NCBI RefSeq assembly: GCF_001701025.1
Contig: NZ_CP016793.1
Coordinates: forward strand, 6,944,001-7,008,000
Direction of reading: 5' to 3'
Origin: Lentzea guizhouensis
GTDB taxonomy: Bacteria; Actinomycetota; Actinomycetes; Mycobacteriales; Pseudonocardiaceae
Length of the DNA stretch: 64,000 nucleotides
Position numbers and translations under genes: made by a program. Position 1 is the stretch's first letter. Every line of letters starts with the position of its first letter. Positions 42,610 to 51,484 of this stretch are shown here, one piece after another. The notes below the pieces were generated by a model. That model worked only from the letters and a program-made list of their open reading frames with translations. It was not told the origin of the DNA and searched no databases.

Positions 42610-45600
42610 GTGCAGATCAGGATCTTGGGGCCGTTCGAGGTGCGCGGGGACGACGGCGTGGTCGCCGACGTCCCCGGCGCCCGGTTGCGGGGGCTGCTCG
42701 TGGCCCTCGCGCTCACCCCCGGCCAGCCGGTCGGCAAGGCGGCGCTGATCGACTGGATCTGGGGCGAGCAGCCACCGGCCGACGCGGGGAACGCCCTGCA
42801 GCGCCTGGTCTCCCGGTTGCGCAAGGCGTTGCCGGACGCCGTGGTCGAGGGGCTGACCGACGGCTACCGGCTGGCGCTGGACCCCGGCGCGGTCGACGCG
42901 GTGCGGTTCGAACGGCTCGCCGCCGGAGCCGCACCGACCAGGGACCGCCGCGGTGCAACGGCTGCGCGACGCACTGGCGTTGTGGCGCGGCCGGCGATGC
43001 AGGACGTGGGCCTGCCGGACAGCGGGCGTTCGCGGCGGCCACCCGGCTCGACGCGCTGCGCCTGACCACGGCGGAGGACCGGTTCGACGCGGAGATCGGC
43101 CTCGGCCACGGCGCGGACCTGGTCACCGAGCTGACCGACCTGGTGGCGGCGCACCCCGTGCGGGAGAAGCTGGTCGCCGCGCTGATGCGGGCGCTGGTCG
43201 CCGCCGGGCGCAACAACGAGGCGCTGGTCGCCTACCAGCGCACGCGCGAGGCGCTCGCCGACGAGCTGGGCGTCGACCCGTCACCGGAGCTGTCCGAGCT
43301 GCACGTCGCGGTGCTGCGCGGGGAGGTCGGGCGGCGGGAGGAGAACCGGAGGACGAACCTCCGTTCCGAGCTCACCGGCTACATCGGCAAGGCCGCCGAC
43401 GTCGCCGCGGTCCGCGAGCTCGTCGCCGGTCACCGGCTGACCACGTTGACCGGGCCCGGCGGTTCCGGGAAGACCAGGCTGGCGGCGGAGAGCGCGCGCA
43501 CGGTGCTCGGCGACCTGCCGGACGGCGTGTGGCTGGTGGAGCTCGCGGGCATCGGCCCCGGCGACGACGTGGCCTCGGCGACGCTGTCCGCACTCGGTCT
43601 GCGCGACGCGTTGCTCGGTGACGCGCCGGCGGCAGAACCGGTGGACCGGCTCATCACCGCGTTGCGCGACCGGGAGACGTTGCTGCTGCTGGACAACTGC
43701 GAGCACGTGATCGAGGCGGCGGCCGCGCTCGCGCACCGGTTGCTCGGCGAGTGCCCGCGGTTGCGGATCCTCGCCACCAGCCGCGAACCGCTCGGCATCA
43801 CCGGCGAGGCGCTGTGGCCGGTGGAACCGCTGGCGCTGCGGGAGGCGGTCGAGCTGCTGACCGACCGCGCGGCCGCCGTGCGCAAGGACCTCGTGGCCGA
43901 CCCCGCGACGATGGAGCGCGTCTGCACGGCGCTGGACGGGATGCCGCTCGCGATCGAGCTGGCCGCCGCGAGGTTGCGGACGATGTCGCTGGAGCAGCTC
44001 GCCGACCGCCTCGACGACCGCTTCCGGTTGCTGACCGGGGGAAGCCGCACCGCGTTGCCGCGCCACCGGACGTTGCGCGCGATGGTCGACTGGAGCTGGG
44101 AGCTGCTCAGCGACGCCGAACGCGTGGTGCTGCGCCGGCTGTCGGTGTTCGCGGGCGGGGCGAGCCTGTCCGCCGCGGAACGGGTCTGTGCCGGTGACGT
44201 CGTCGAGGAGCACGAGGTCCTCGACCTGCTGACCGCGTTGACGGAGAAGTCGTTGCTGGTGGCGGCCGGCGACGGCGCGCCGAGGTACCGGATGCTCGGC
44301 ACCATCAAGGAGTACGGTGCCGCGCGGCTCGCGGAGGCGGGGGAGACCGAGCTCGCGCGCCAGGCGCACCTCGCCTGTTTCACCGAGCGGGCCGAGACCG
44401 CGGAACCGCGGTTGCGCCGCAGCGAACAGCTGGACTGGCTGGCTGTTCTCAAAGCGGAGCACGACAACCTCGGCTCGGCGATGCGCGGCGCACTGACCGC
44501 GGGTGACGCGCACGCGGCCATGCGGCTCGCCGCGGCGGCGGCCTGGTACTGGTGGCTGATCGGGCGCAAGGCCGAGGGCATGGAGCTGATCACCGCCGCC
44601 ATCGAGACTCCAGGTTCGGTGCCGGACGAGGTCAGGGCCGTGGTGTACGCGCTGACGTCGATGTTCGTGACATCCGGACCGGGTGACGTGCCAGAAGCGG
44701 CGGAGTGGATCCACCGCGCCTACGAGCTGGGCCGGCACAGCCCGCGCTACCACCCGGCGCTGCGGGTCGTCGTGCCGCTGCAACGGTTGCTGCGCGAGCC
44801 GGAGTCCGTGCTGCCGGCGTGGGAGTCGTTGCTGGCCGACGAGGACCCGTGGGTGCGCGCGTTGTCCCGGCTGCACATCGGCAAGATGCTGACCGCACTC
44901 GGACGCGGTGCCGCCGCCGAGGCACACTTCGAGGAGTCGCTGGTCGAGTTCCGCGTCCTCGGCGAACGGTTCGGCATCTCGTTCGCGCAGACCGAGCTGG
45001 CCGACCGGATCGCGCTGCGCGGCGAGTTCGCCGAGGCGTGCGAGCACTTCGAGCAGGCGATCGCGGTCGTCACCGAACTGGGCGCGCTCGACGACGTGGT
45101 CCAGCTGCGGGCGCGCCAGGCCCGGCTGCACTGGCTGATGGGCGACAAGGACGCGAGCGCGGCGGCCGTGGCCGAGGCCGAACGCCGGGCTGTCGGCGTG
45201 ACCTGGCCTGGGACGCTCGCCGCGCTGGCGCTGACGAAGGCCGAGCTGGCGCGGTGGAACGGTTTCGCGGGGGAGGCGTTCGCGCAGCTCTCGATCGCGG
45301 TGGCGTTGCTGGGCGAGGAAGCGCTCCAGCCGCACCTGCGCGCAACCGCCCACGACCTGCGCAGCCACTTCGCGTCGTCGCTGGAGGAGGCCCGTTGTGA
45401 ACGTGCCGCGGCCTGCGCGGCGGCGGCCGAAACCGGGCATGCGCCGGTGATCGCGCAGATGCTCGTCGGGGCCGCTGATCTCGCGTTGCGCCGGGACCAG
45501 CACTCGCAGGCGGCGCGGTTGCTGGCGGCGAGCGCGCGCGTACTCGGTCTGCCGGACCGGTGCAACCCAGATGTTGAGCGCATCTCGCGGATCGTCCGTG

Positions 45601-45692
45601 ATCACCTCGGTGAGCAGGCGTTTTCGGCCGCTTCTGTGGAAGGCGCGGAGGCGGACTGGGAGGAACTGGTGGCGGCGACCGTCGGCCCCTGA
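42610..45692 (+). pseudogene. SARP/AfsR-type BTAD-NB-ARC regulator, frameshifted in the BTAD domain
   Basis: About 1025 residues when joined. The GTG at 42610 starts an OmpR-like winged helix (MQIRILGPFEVRGDDGVVAD, VGKAALIDWIWGEQPPADAG, LQRLVSRLRKAL). Between about 42940 and 43030 the frame changes three times (QRLRDALALWRG, PAMQDVGLPDSG, AFAAATRLDALRL). The rest of the BTAD domain, the NB-ARC ATPase (LTGPGGSGKTRLAAESA; LLLLDNCEHVIEAAAALAHR; ATSREPLGITGEALWPVEPL) and a TPR-like region to the end are intact. Such proteins activate promoters with 11-bp-spaced direct repeats, and both neighbouring promoters have them. As written the full protein cannot be made. Sequencing error in a very GC-rich stretch is a real alternative. 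Confidence 0.8.
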
Positions 45693-45707
45693 CAGCGGTG
45701 GCGGCCC

Positions 45708-45758
45708 GTGTCAGCGCCGTGTCAGCCGGATGTCTGGATCATCGTGGACCGTGGTGGC
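45708..45758 (+). promoter_or_regulatory. SARP-type operator: three 11-bp-phased repeats before the P450 gene
   Basis: GTGTCAG (45708), GTGTCAG (45719) and ATGTCTG (45730) are 11 bp apart, and ACCGTGGTGGC stands at 45748-45758. Spacing and order match the element at 41653-41703, with the same 18-bp offset. It starts 16 bp after the stop of the SARP-type gene. Confidence 0.82.
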
Positions 45759-45783
45759 ACCACACCACCACGAGGGGAAACCG

Positions 45784-46998
45784 ATGAGCCAGACGGTGTC
45801 AGTCCCGCAGGGTCTGCCGATGGAACGCGACGCGGGCCCGTTCGACCCGCCCACCCGGATCACCGCCCTGCGCGAGACCCGCCCGGTCAGCCCGATGCTG
45901 TTCCCGGACGGCCACGAGGGCTGGCTGGTCACCGGCTACGAGGCGGTGCGCCAGGTCATGGCCGACACCAGGTTCAGCAGCCGCCAGGACCTCGGCATCA
46001 TCCACGTGCCCTACGAGACACCCGGCATGCCGGCGGCCACCGAACCCTCCCCGCAGATCCCCGGCCTGTTCATCAGCATGGACCCGCCGGACCACACCCG
46101 GTTGCGCCGCAAGCTGACCGGCGCGTTCACGGTCAAGCGGATGAAGCAGCTCGAAGAGGGCATCACCGCGATCACCGAGCAGCAGCTGGACTTCCTGGCC
46201 TCGCTGACCCCACCGGTCGACCTGGTCGCCTCGTTCGCGCTGCCGGTGCCATCGCTGGTCATCTGCGAACTGCTCGGCGTCCCTTACGCCGACCGCGAGA
46301 CGTTCCAGTCGAACTCGTCGAAGTTCATGGAACGCGACGTGGCGCTCGACGAGAAGATGGCCGCGTTCGGCGCGATGATGGGCTACCTCGGCCAGCTGTG
46401 CGTCTCGAAGCGCGCGGAACCCGGCGAGGACATCCTGTCCGACCTGGCCCGCGACCCCGACCTCAGCGTCGAGGAGCTGACGGGCATGGCGTTCCTGCTG
46501 CTGCTCGCCGGCCACGAGACAACCGCGAACATGTTGGCACTGGGCACGTTCGCACTCCTGGAACACCCAGACCAACTCGCCGCCCTGCAGTCCGCACCGG
46601 AACTCATCCCCGACGCCGTCGAGGAGCTGATGCGATACCTGTCCGTCGCGGACATCTTCTTCCGGTACGCGGTCGAGGACGTCGAACTGGGCGGCGAACT
46701 CATCCCGGCCGGCTCGACCGTCGTGGTGTCCCTGCTGGCCGCGAACCGCGACCCGGCGAAGTTCGACAACCCCGACACCCTGGACGTGCACCGCCAGGTC
46801 CGCGGACAGGTGGCGTTCGGGCACGGCGTCCACCAGTGCCTCGGGCAGCAGCTGGCGCGGATCGAGATGCGGGCCGCATTCGACGGGTTGCTGCGCCGGT
46901 TCCCGACGCTGCAGCTCGCCACGCCGGCCGACGAGGTGCCGTTGCGCACCAACATGAACATCTACGGCGTCCATTCGCTTCCGGTGACCTGGGTCTGA
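45784..46998 (+). CDS. Cytochrome P450
   Basis: 404 residues, a class I bacterial P450. The I helix has FLLLLAGHETTANMLAL, the K helix EELMRYLS (the Glu and Arg of ExxR), and the haem loop AFGHGVHQCLGQQLARIE with the cysteine ligand. FISMDPPDHTRLRRKLTGAF is the usual C-helix region. It needs a ferredoxin and reductase encoded elsewhere. The ATG at 45784 follows GAGGGG. Its promoter carries the SARP-type phased repeats, which suggests control by the adjacent regulator and perhaps a role in specialised metabolism. No biosynthetic core enzyme is in the window. Confidence 0.94.
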   Translation: MSQTVSVPQGLPMERDAGPFDPPTRITALRETRPVSPMLFPDGHEGWLVTGYEAVRQVMADTRFSSRQDLGIIHVPYETPGMPAATEPSPQIPGLFISMDPPDHTRLRRKLTGAFTVKRMKQLEEGITAITEQQLDFLASLTPPVDLVASFALPVPSLVICELLGVPYADRETFQSNSSKFMERDVALDEKMAAFGAMMGYLGQLCVSKRAEPGEDILSDLARDPDLSVEELTGMAFLLLLAGHETTANMLALGTFALLEHPDQLAALQSAPELIPDAVEELMRYLSVADIFFRYAVEDVELGGELIPAGSTVVVSLLAANRDPAKFDNPDTLDVHRQVRGQVAFGHGVHQCLGQQLARIEMRAAFDGLLRRFPTLQLATPADEVPLRTNMNIYGVHSLPVTWV

Positions 46999-47194
46999 GT
47001 CTCGGGTTCGCGGATCGAACGTAGGTGAGGGCCGTTCGTGGGGGAGAGGTGGAGGTGTCGCCCGCCCCCCTTCCTTGTGGCTCGGCGGAGTTGGTGGTGG
47101 ATCGGGACGTGGTGAGGGTGCACGGGAAGGAGACGTGCCGGGCTGCGGATCGGGACAACGTTCACCTGTCCGAGTGAACGAGGGGTGCTCGGTC

Positions 47195-47462
47195 GCTCCG
47201 GCGACGAGGGGCACTCCCGGCTGTGCGGCGGCGAATGAGGGGCATCCCGGCGCTCCGGCGACGAACAAGGGCACCCCGGCCGTCCGGCGCGAGCGGAAGG
47301 CACCGGCTGTCCCGGCGGCGAAGAAGGGGCACCTCGGCCGTCCGTTGGTGAGCGAAGGGCACCGGCTGCCCCGGCGGCGAAGAAGGGGCACCTCGGCCGT
47401 CCGGCGGTGAGCGAAGGGCACCGGCTGCCCCGGCGGCGAGGGGCACCCGGCCGCCCGGCGGT
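47195..47462. repeat. About nine degenerate 30-bp tandem repeats
   Basis: Units of roughly 28-30 bp alternate between two forms: CCCCGGCGGCGAAGAAGGGG with CACCTCGGCC, and GTCCGGCGGTGAGCGAAGGG with CACCGGCTG. They fill the intergenic stretch between P450 and the convergent DUF4326 gene. 46999-47194 shows no gene or clear signal. Open frames across the repeats look low-complexity and are not called. Confidence 0.75.
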
Positions 47463-47480
47463 GTGGCGTGGGCGTGCTGG

Positions 47481-47777
47481 TCAGGCGTTCGCGAGCTCGG
47501 CCAGCACCTCCGCGTGGCACGGTTCCGGCGCGCACCAGCATCCCAGCCTCCGCCCGCGCAGTTCCGGCAGCCGGGCGAGCAGGTCGGGGCGGTCGAGCAG
47601 CCACGCGCGGTACTTCGCCATGACCTCCTCGCGCGTGCCGTCCTCGCCCGGCCGGAACGGGTTCGCGAACGGGGAGGCGTCGAGGTGCCACCCGCCGCGG
47701 TGCATGGCCCGGCCGACGTACACGACGTCGGCGTAGGCGGGGTCGTCGCGGTGTCCCTTGAGGTTGACCACGGTCAT
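47481..47777 (-). CDS. DUF4326-family protein
   Basis: 98 residues. VVYVGRAMHRGGWHLDASPF, ANPFRPGEDGTREEVMAKYR and GRRLGCWCAPEPCHAEVLAE are the DUF4326 hallmarks; the CWCxPxxCH motif suggests a metal site. Members occur in bacteria and phages and have no known function. The ATG at 47777 opens MTVVNLKGHRDD, the usual N terminus. It is a small gene surrounded on both sides by tandem repeats. Its upstream region is the 17-bp array at 47801-48035, so any promoter must lie within the 23 bp between or inside the repeats. Confidence 0.85.
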   Translation of the reverse strand: MTVVNLKGHRDDPAYADVVYVGRAMHRGGWHLDASPFANPFRPGEDGTREEVMAKYRAWLLDRPDLLARLPELRGRRLGCWCAPEPCHAEVLAELANA

Positions 47778-47800
47778 CGGACCATCATCGGACACCGCGA

Positions 47801-48035
47801 CCCGCCTGGCGGCCGAACCCGCCTGGCGGCCGAACCCGCCTGGCGGCCGAACCGCCTGGCGGCCGAACCCGCCTGGCGGCCGAACCCGCCTGGCGGCCGA
47901 ACCCGCCTGGCGGCCGAACCCGCCGGCGGCCGAACCCGCCCGGCGGCCGAACCCGCCCGGCGGCCGAACCCGCCCGGCGGCCGAACCCGCCCGGCAGCCG
48001 AACCCGCCCGGCAGCCGAACCCGCCGGCAGCCGAA
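47801..48035. repeat. Fourteen 17-bp tandem repeats
   Basis: Units of CCCGCCTGGCGGCCGAA (first seven) grade into CCCGCCCGGCGGCCGAA and then CCCGCCCGGCAGCCGAA. Three units (near 47852, 47919 and 48020) have lost one base, which breaks any reading frame. The stepwise change along the array indicates growth by slippage. Confidence 0.93.
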
Positions 48036-48492
48036 CGCGGGCCCTGACGTGTCGGGCAGCCGACCCGCCACCGCGACCCTTCGAGCGGCCGATTCCGTCG
48101 CCGGACCTGCCCATCAGCCGTCCCACCGCCGCGGCTTCTCGGGTGGCCGAACCCGCCGCCGGGACGTGTCGGGCGGACCTGCTGCCTGGGACCCGTCGGG
48201 GTGGCCGATCCCGCCGCCGGGACCTGTCGGGCGGCGGACCTGCTGCCCGGGACCCGTCGGGGTGGCCGATCCCGCCGCCGCGACAGGTCCCAGGCAGCCG
48301 AGTCCACAGTCGCAACCTGCTCAGGTAACCCGTGACCACACTCGCGACCCGTCCGTCAACCGACCCCGCAGCCCTGACCTGTCAGGTGGCCGCGCCTGCC
48401 GCCACAACCCAACCGGCTGCCGTGACGTACCGCCTGGGCGGAGACCGGTGGTGCCGCAAAATCCGCCGCGGCACTGGCCCACTCGATGCGAC
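48036..48492. repeat. Intergenic DNA with a second, longer repeat pair
   Basis: Two copies of a unit of about 60 bp (48152-48209 and 48210-48270) share CGGGACCTGTCGGGCGG, GACCTGCTGCC and GGGACCCGTCGGGGTGGCC. Related shorter pieces continue on both sides. From 48300 to the NmrA stop I see no gene, promoter or clear hairpin. The whole 47778-48492 gap appears free of coding sequence. Confidence 0.7.
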
Positions 48493-49320
48493 TCACGCCC
48501 AGACGGTCGCCGCCGCGAACTCCGCGAAGGTGCGCGGCGGCCGGTTGAGCGCCCGTTGGACGCCGTCGGAGAGGTAGGCGTCCGTGCCGTTGCGCAGCGG
48601 CTCGACCACGTCCGCGAACGCCTGGGCGTCCTGTGGGGTGACGCCCTGCGACACGAGCTCGGCCACGTACTCGGACGGGGACAGCGGCACGTAGCGGACG
48701 TTCCGCCGGGCGTGCTCGGAGATCGTGGCCACCGCCTCCTCGACCGTGACGGCCGCCGGTCCGGACAGCTCGTAGACCTGCCGGTCGTGGCCGTCCTCGG
48801 TGAGTGCTGCCGTGACCACGGCGGCGATGTCCTCGGCGTCGACGAAGCTCGCGGCGCCGTCGCCCGCGGGCAATCGCAGCTCGCCGGTGCTGACCGCGTC
48901 GGCGAAGAACCCCTCGCTGAAGTTCTGCGCGAACCAGCCGGGGCGGGTGATCGTCCACTCCAGACCGCTCTCCCGCACGGCGTTCTCGCTGTCGACGAGG
49001 CCGTCCAGCACGCCGCCGCTGTCCGTTGCGTAGTCCGGGTCGTCGATGCCCCGGCCCGAGGCCAGCACCACCCGCCGCACCCCGAGGTCCGCCGCCAGCT
49101 CCACGAACGGCCGCACCAGCTTCGTGCCGTCCACCTGCACCACGTACACCGCCCGCACCCCGGCGAGCGCGGCCTCCCAGGTGCTCCGGTCGAGCCAGTC
49201 GAACACCTGCTCACCACTGCGCGCCGCCGCCCGCACCCGGTGGCCCCGCTCGCGCAGCTGCCGCACGACCCGCTTGCCGGACTTGCCCGTCGCTCCGGTG
49301 ACAAGAACTTGATCAACCAT
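48493..49320 (-). CDS. NmrA/NAD(P)-binding atypical SDR
   Basis: 275 residues beginning VLVTGATGKSGKRVVRQLRE, the NAD(P)-binding turn of NmrA-like atypical SDRs. RRVVLASGRGIDDPDYATDS and LEWTITRPGWFAQNFSEGFF follow, without the classical YxxxK. Members act as redox sensors or as quinone or ether reductases. The ATG at 49320 is 81 bp from the divergent AraC-family gene, a usual pairing in which the regulator controls the reductase. Confidence 0.87.
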   Translation of the reverse strand: MVDQVLVTGATGKSGKRVVRQLRERGHRVRAAARSGEQVFDWLDRSTWEAALAGVRAVYVVQVDGTKLVRPFVELAADLGVRRVVLASGRGIDDPDYATDSGGVLDGLVDSENAVRESGLEWTITRPGWFAQNFSEGFFADAVSTGELRLPAGDGAASFVDAEDIAAVVTAALTEDGHDRQVYELSGPAAVTVEEAVATISEHARRNVRYVPLSPSEYVAELVSQGVTPQDAQAFADVVEPLRNGTDAYLSDGVQRALNRPPRTFAEFAAATVWA

Positions 49321-49401
49321 GGCGCCAGCCAACCCGACTTCGTTGAGACGATCCATGGCTTGGACCCTCAGGTTGATGTTCGAGCGTCTACGCTGCGGCG
49401 G

Positions 49402-50310
49402 GTGGACATCGTCTCGGGGCTGCTGGCCGACGTACGTGCGCGCGGCGCGGTGTTCCGCCAGGCGGTCCTGCACCCGCCCTGGGCGCTGCGGATGGCCGGC
49501 GGTGCTCCGCTGACGCTCGCCACGATGCTGCGCGGCCACGCCTGGATCGTTCCCGACGACGGCTCGCCGGTCCTGCTCGAACCGGGCTTCGTCGCTCTCG
49601 TCCGCGAGCACCACACCGTCGCCGACGACCCGGCCAGTGCGCCGACCAGGGTCGTCACCGCGGCCGACTACTGCCCGGCCGGACCCGCGGCGCACACCTG
49701 CGGGACGCCGGAGGCCGGCGCGACCGTGCTGCTCAGCGGCGCCTTCGAACGCCGCGGCTCGCTGAGCGAACGCCTGCTCCAGTCGCTGCCGCCGGTGCTG
49801 GTCGTGCCGGCGGTGACGTCGTTGGCCGAGGTGCTGGCCGAGGAGGTCGCCGGGCAGCGCGAGGGTCACCAGCTGGTGCTCGACCGGCTGCTGGACCTGA
49901 TGCTGGTCTCGGCGCTGCGTGCCTGGCTCGCGGACCCGGCGGCCGACGTGCCCGCGTGGTGCCGCGCGCTGGACGAACCCGTGGTGGGCGATGCGCTGCG
50001 GTTGCTGCACGCGGATCCGGCGCACCCGTGGACCGTCGCGTCGCTGGCGGCGGAGCTGGGCGTGTCGCGGGCGGCGTTCGCCCGCCGGTTCACGGCGTCG
50101 GTCGGGGAGCCGCCGATGGCGTACCTCGCCCGGTGGCGGGTCGCGGTGGCGGTTGATCTGCTGCGGTCGGGCGGGGACACGGTCGGGGCGATCGCGCGAA
50201 AAGTGGGCTACTCCACGGCTTTCGCGTTGAGCGCGGCGTTCAAGCGGCTGCTCGGCGCGCGGCCGAGCGACTACCGGGGTCAGGTCAACGGGCCCCTGCG
50301 TCCCACCTGA
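49402..50310 (+). CDS. AraC-family regulator with N-terminal cupin (AraC_binding_2 type)
   Basis: 302 residues. The N-terminal cupin-like part (about 1-180) has AVLHPPWALRMAGGAPLTLA and VLLSGAFERRG; the C-terminal double helix-turn-helix (about 195-300) has WTVASLAAELGVSRAAFARR, GEPPMAYLARWRVAVAVDLL and ARKVGYSTAFALSAAFKRLL. The GTG at 49402 opens VDIVSGLLADVRARG. It is divergent from the NmrA gene, its likely target. The last 31 bp overlap the convergent MHYT gene. Confidence 0.9.
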   Translation: MDIVSGLLADVRARGAVFRQAVLHPPWALRMAGGAPLTLATMLRGHAWIVPDDGSPVLLEPGFVALVREHHTVADDPASAPTRVVTAADYCPAGPAAHTCGTPEAGATVLLSGAFERRGSLSERLLQSLPPVLVVPAVTSLAEVLAEEVAGQREGHQLVLDRLLDLMLVSALRAWLADPAADVPAWCRALDEPVVGDALRLLHADPAHPWTVASLAAELGVSRAAFARRFTASVGEPPMAYLARWRVAVAVDLLRSGGDTVGAIARKVGYSTAFALSAAFKRLLGARPSDYRGQVNGPLRPT

Positions 50311-51092
50311 CGCGTCTCGTTGCGCCGCATCACCCGGTCCAGCAGCTCCGCGTCCTCGCCGCTCTCGTCCCCGGAGGACGTCAGCGCCAGCAGGAAGATG
50401 ATGACGACGCTGACGCCGGCCCCGCCGATGATCAGCGTGGTGATGAGATCCTGCGAGTTGTCCACCACGATCCCGGCGGCCGGGTTCAGCACGATGTGCA
50501 TGGCGTGCATGCCGGTGTAGTGCATGCCGGTCACCGCGACGCCCATCACCAGCGACGCGCCGGCCACGGCGAGCCAGCCGCGGACGTTCGCGGTGGCCCA
50601 CAGGGCGGCGGTCGCGGCGCCGACGGCGATCGCGATGGAGAGGACCACCAGGCCCGCGTGGTAGGTGACGTCGGCGTTGATCACGATGCCCGCCATGCCC
50701 GTGTAGTGCATGCCGGCGACGCCGAGGCCGGTGATCACGCCGCCGACCAGGAACGGCCAGAACCTCCGGTCGTCACCGCGCCGCACGACGAGCAGGCCGA
50801 TGCCCACGACGACGATGGCGACCACCATGCTCAGCAACGTGATCGGGATGTCGTAGGCCACCTTGGTCCCCATCCAGGTGCCGAGCATCGCGGTGAAGTG
50901 CATGCCCCAGATCCCGAGCCCGCCGATGGACACCGCGGCGACCGCCAGCCACCAGTTGCGCGACGCGCCGGTCGCGTTCCGGGCGCGCTCGGCGGACAGG
51001 AGCCCGAGTGCGGAACCGACGCAAGCGACGAGGTACGCGGTGACCAGTGTGGAGCTCCCCATGTCCATGCGCGAGATGCAAACATTCTTCAT
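50280..51092 (-). CDS. MHYT-domain integral membrane sensor protein
   Basis: 270 residues with seven hydrophobic helices and three MHYT motifs: GIWGMHFTAMLGTWMG, GVAGMHYTGMAGI and AVTGMHYTGMHAMHIV. MHYT domains are thought to bind copper and sense O2, CO or NO. Here the domain has no output module such as GGDEF or a kinase, only an acidic cytoplasmic tail (SSGDESGEDAELLDRVMRR), so it must act alone or through a partner. The ATG at 51092 is used; ATGs at 51068 and 51062 are alternatives. Confidence 0.9.
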   Translation of the reverse strand: MKNVCISRMDMGSSTLVTAYLVACVGSALGLLSAERARNATGASRNWWLAVAAVSIGGLGIWGMHFTAMLGTWMGTKVAYDIPITLLSMVVAIVVVGIGLLVVRRGDDRRFWPFLVGGVITGLGVAGMHYTGMAGIVINADVTYHAGLVVLSIAIAVGAATAALWATANVRGWLAVAGASLVMGVAVTGMHYTGMHAMHIVLNPAAGIVVDNSQDLITTLIIGGAGVSVVIIFLLALTSSGDESGEDAELLDRVMRRNETRQVGRRGPLT

Positions 51093-51484
51093 CTATGAGT
51101 GCAAGGCCGATCAGGGCGGCGTTTTGGCGAACAAATGTCCTATGGGGACAGAGGGCCACCGGGCGGTCACGGACAGCGTGACCACGGAACCCGTTGCCGC
51201 GCAGGGTGTTCCGGTGATCACGCAGCGTGAGAGCCCGTGGAGGTGGGTGGGGTGGTCGGATCGCTTGCCGCGGCTGGGCCTTCGCGTGGGAGGGTCGGTT
51301 GATGGTGTGCGTCACTCGTTCGTCGCAGTGACCGGGTGTATTCGAGCCGAGAAGTCCACTGCGGGTGGGTGTCGCGGTGCGTGCCTGGCCGGAGATTCGT
51401 TCGAACGGACCTCTCCGGAATGATCGTGGCCGGGCCGGCGTTCACCGAGGCAAGCCACCAACGGATGGAAGTGTTCCCACGGTT
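51093..51484. other. 392-bp divergent intergenic region
   Basis: No coding sequence is seen. The half near the MHYT gene is less GC-rich and should hold its promoter. GGTCACG-GACAG-CGTGACC (51165-51183) is a perfect 7-bp inverted repeat with a 5-base centre, a possible operator or small hairpin. The half before the LLM oxidoreductase gene shows no recognisable site. Confidence 0.5.

Noticed and set aside
41739..46998. SARP plus P450 as the edge of an antibiotic gene cluster
   Set aside because: No polyketide, peptide, terpene or RiPP core gene is present on either side within the window.
47801..48035. Regular short repeats that could suggest a CRISPR array
   Set aside because: Units abut without spacers and no cas genes are present; this is a simple tandem array.
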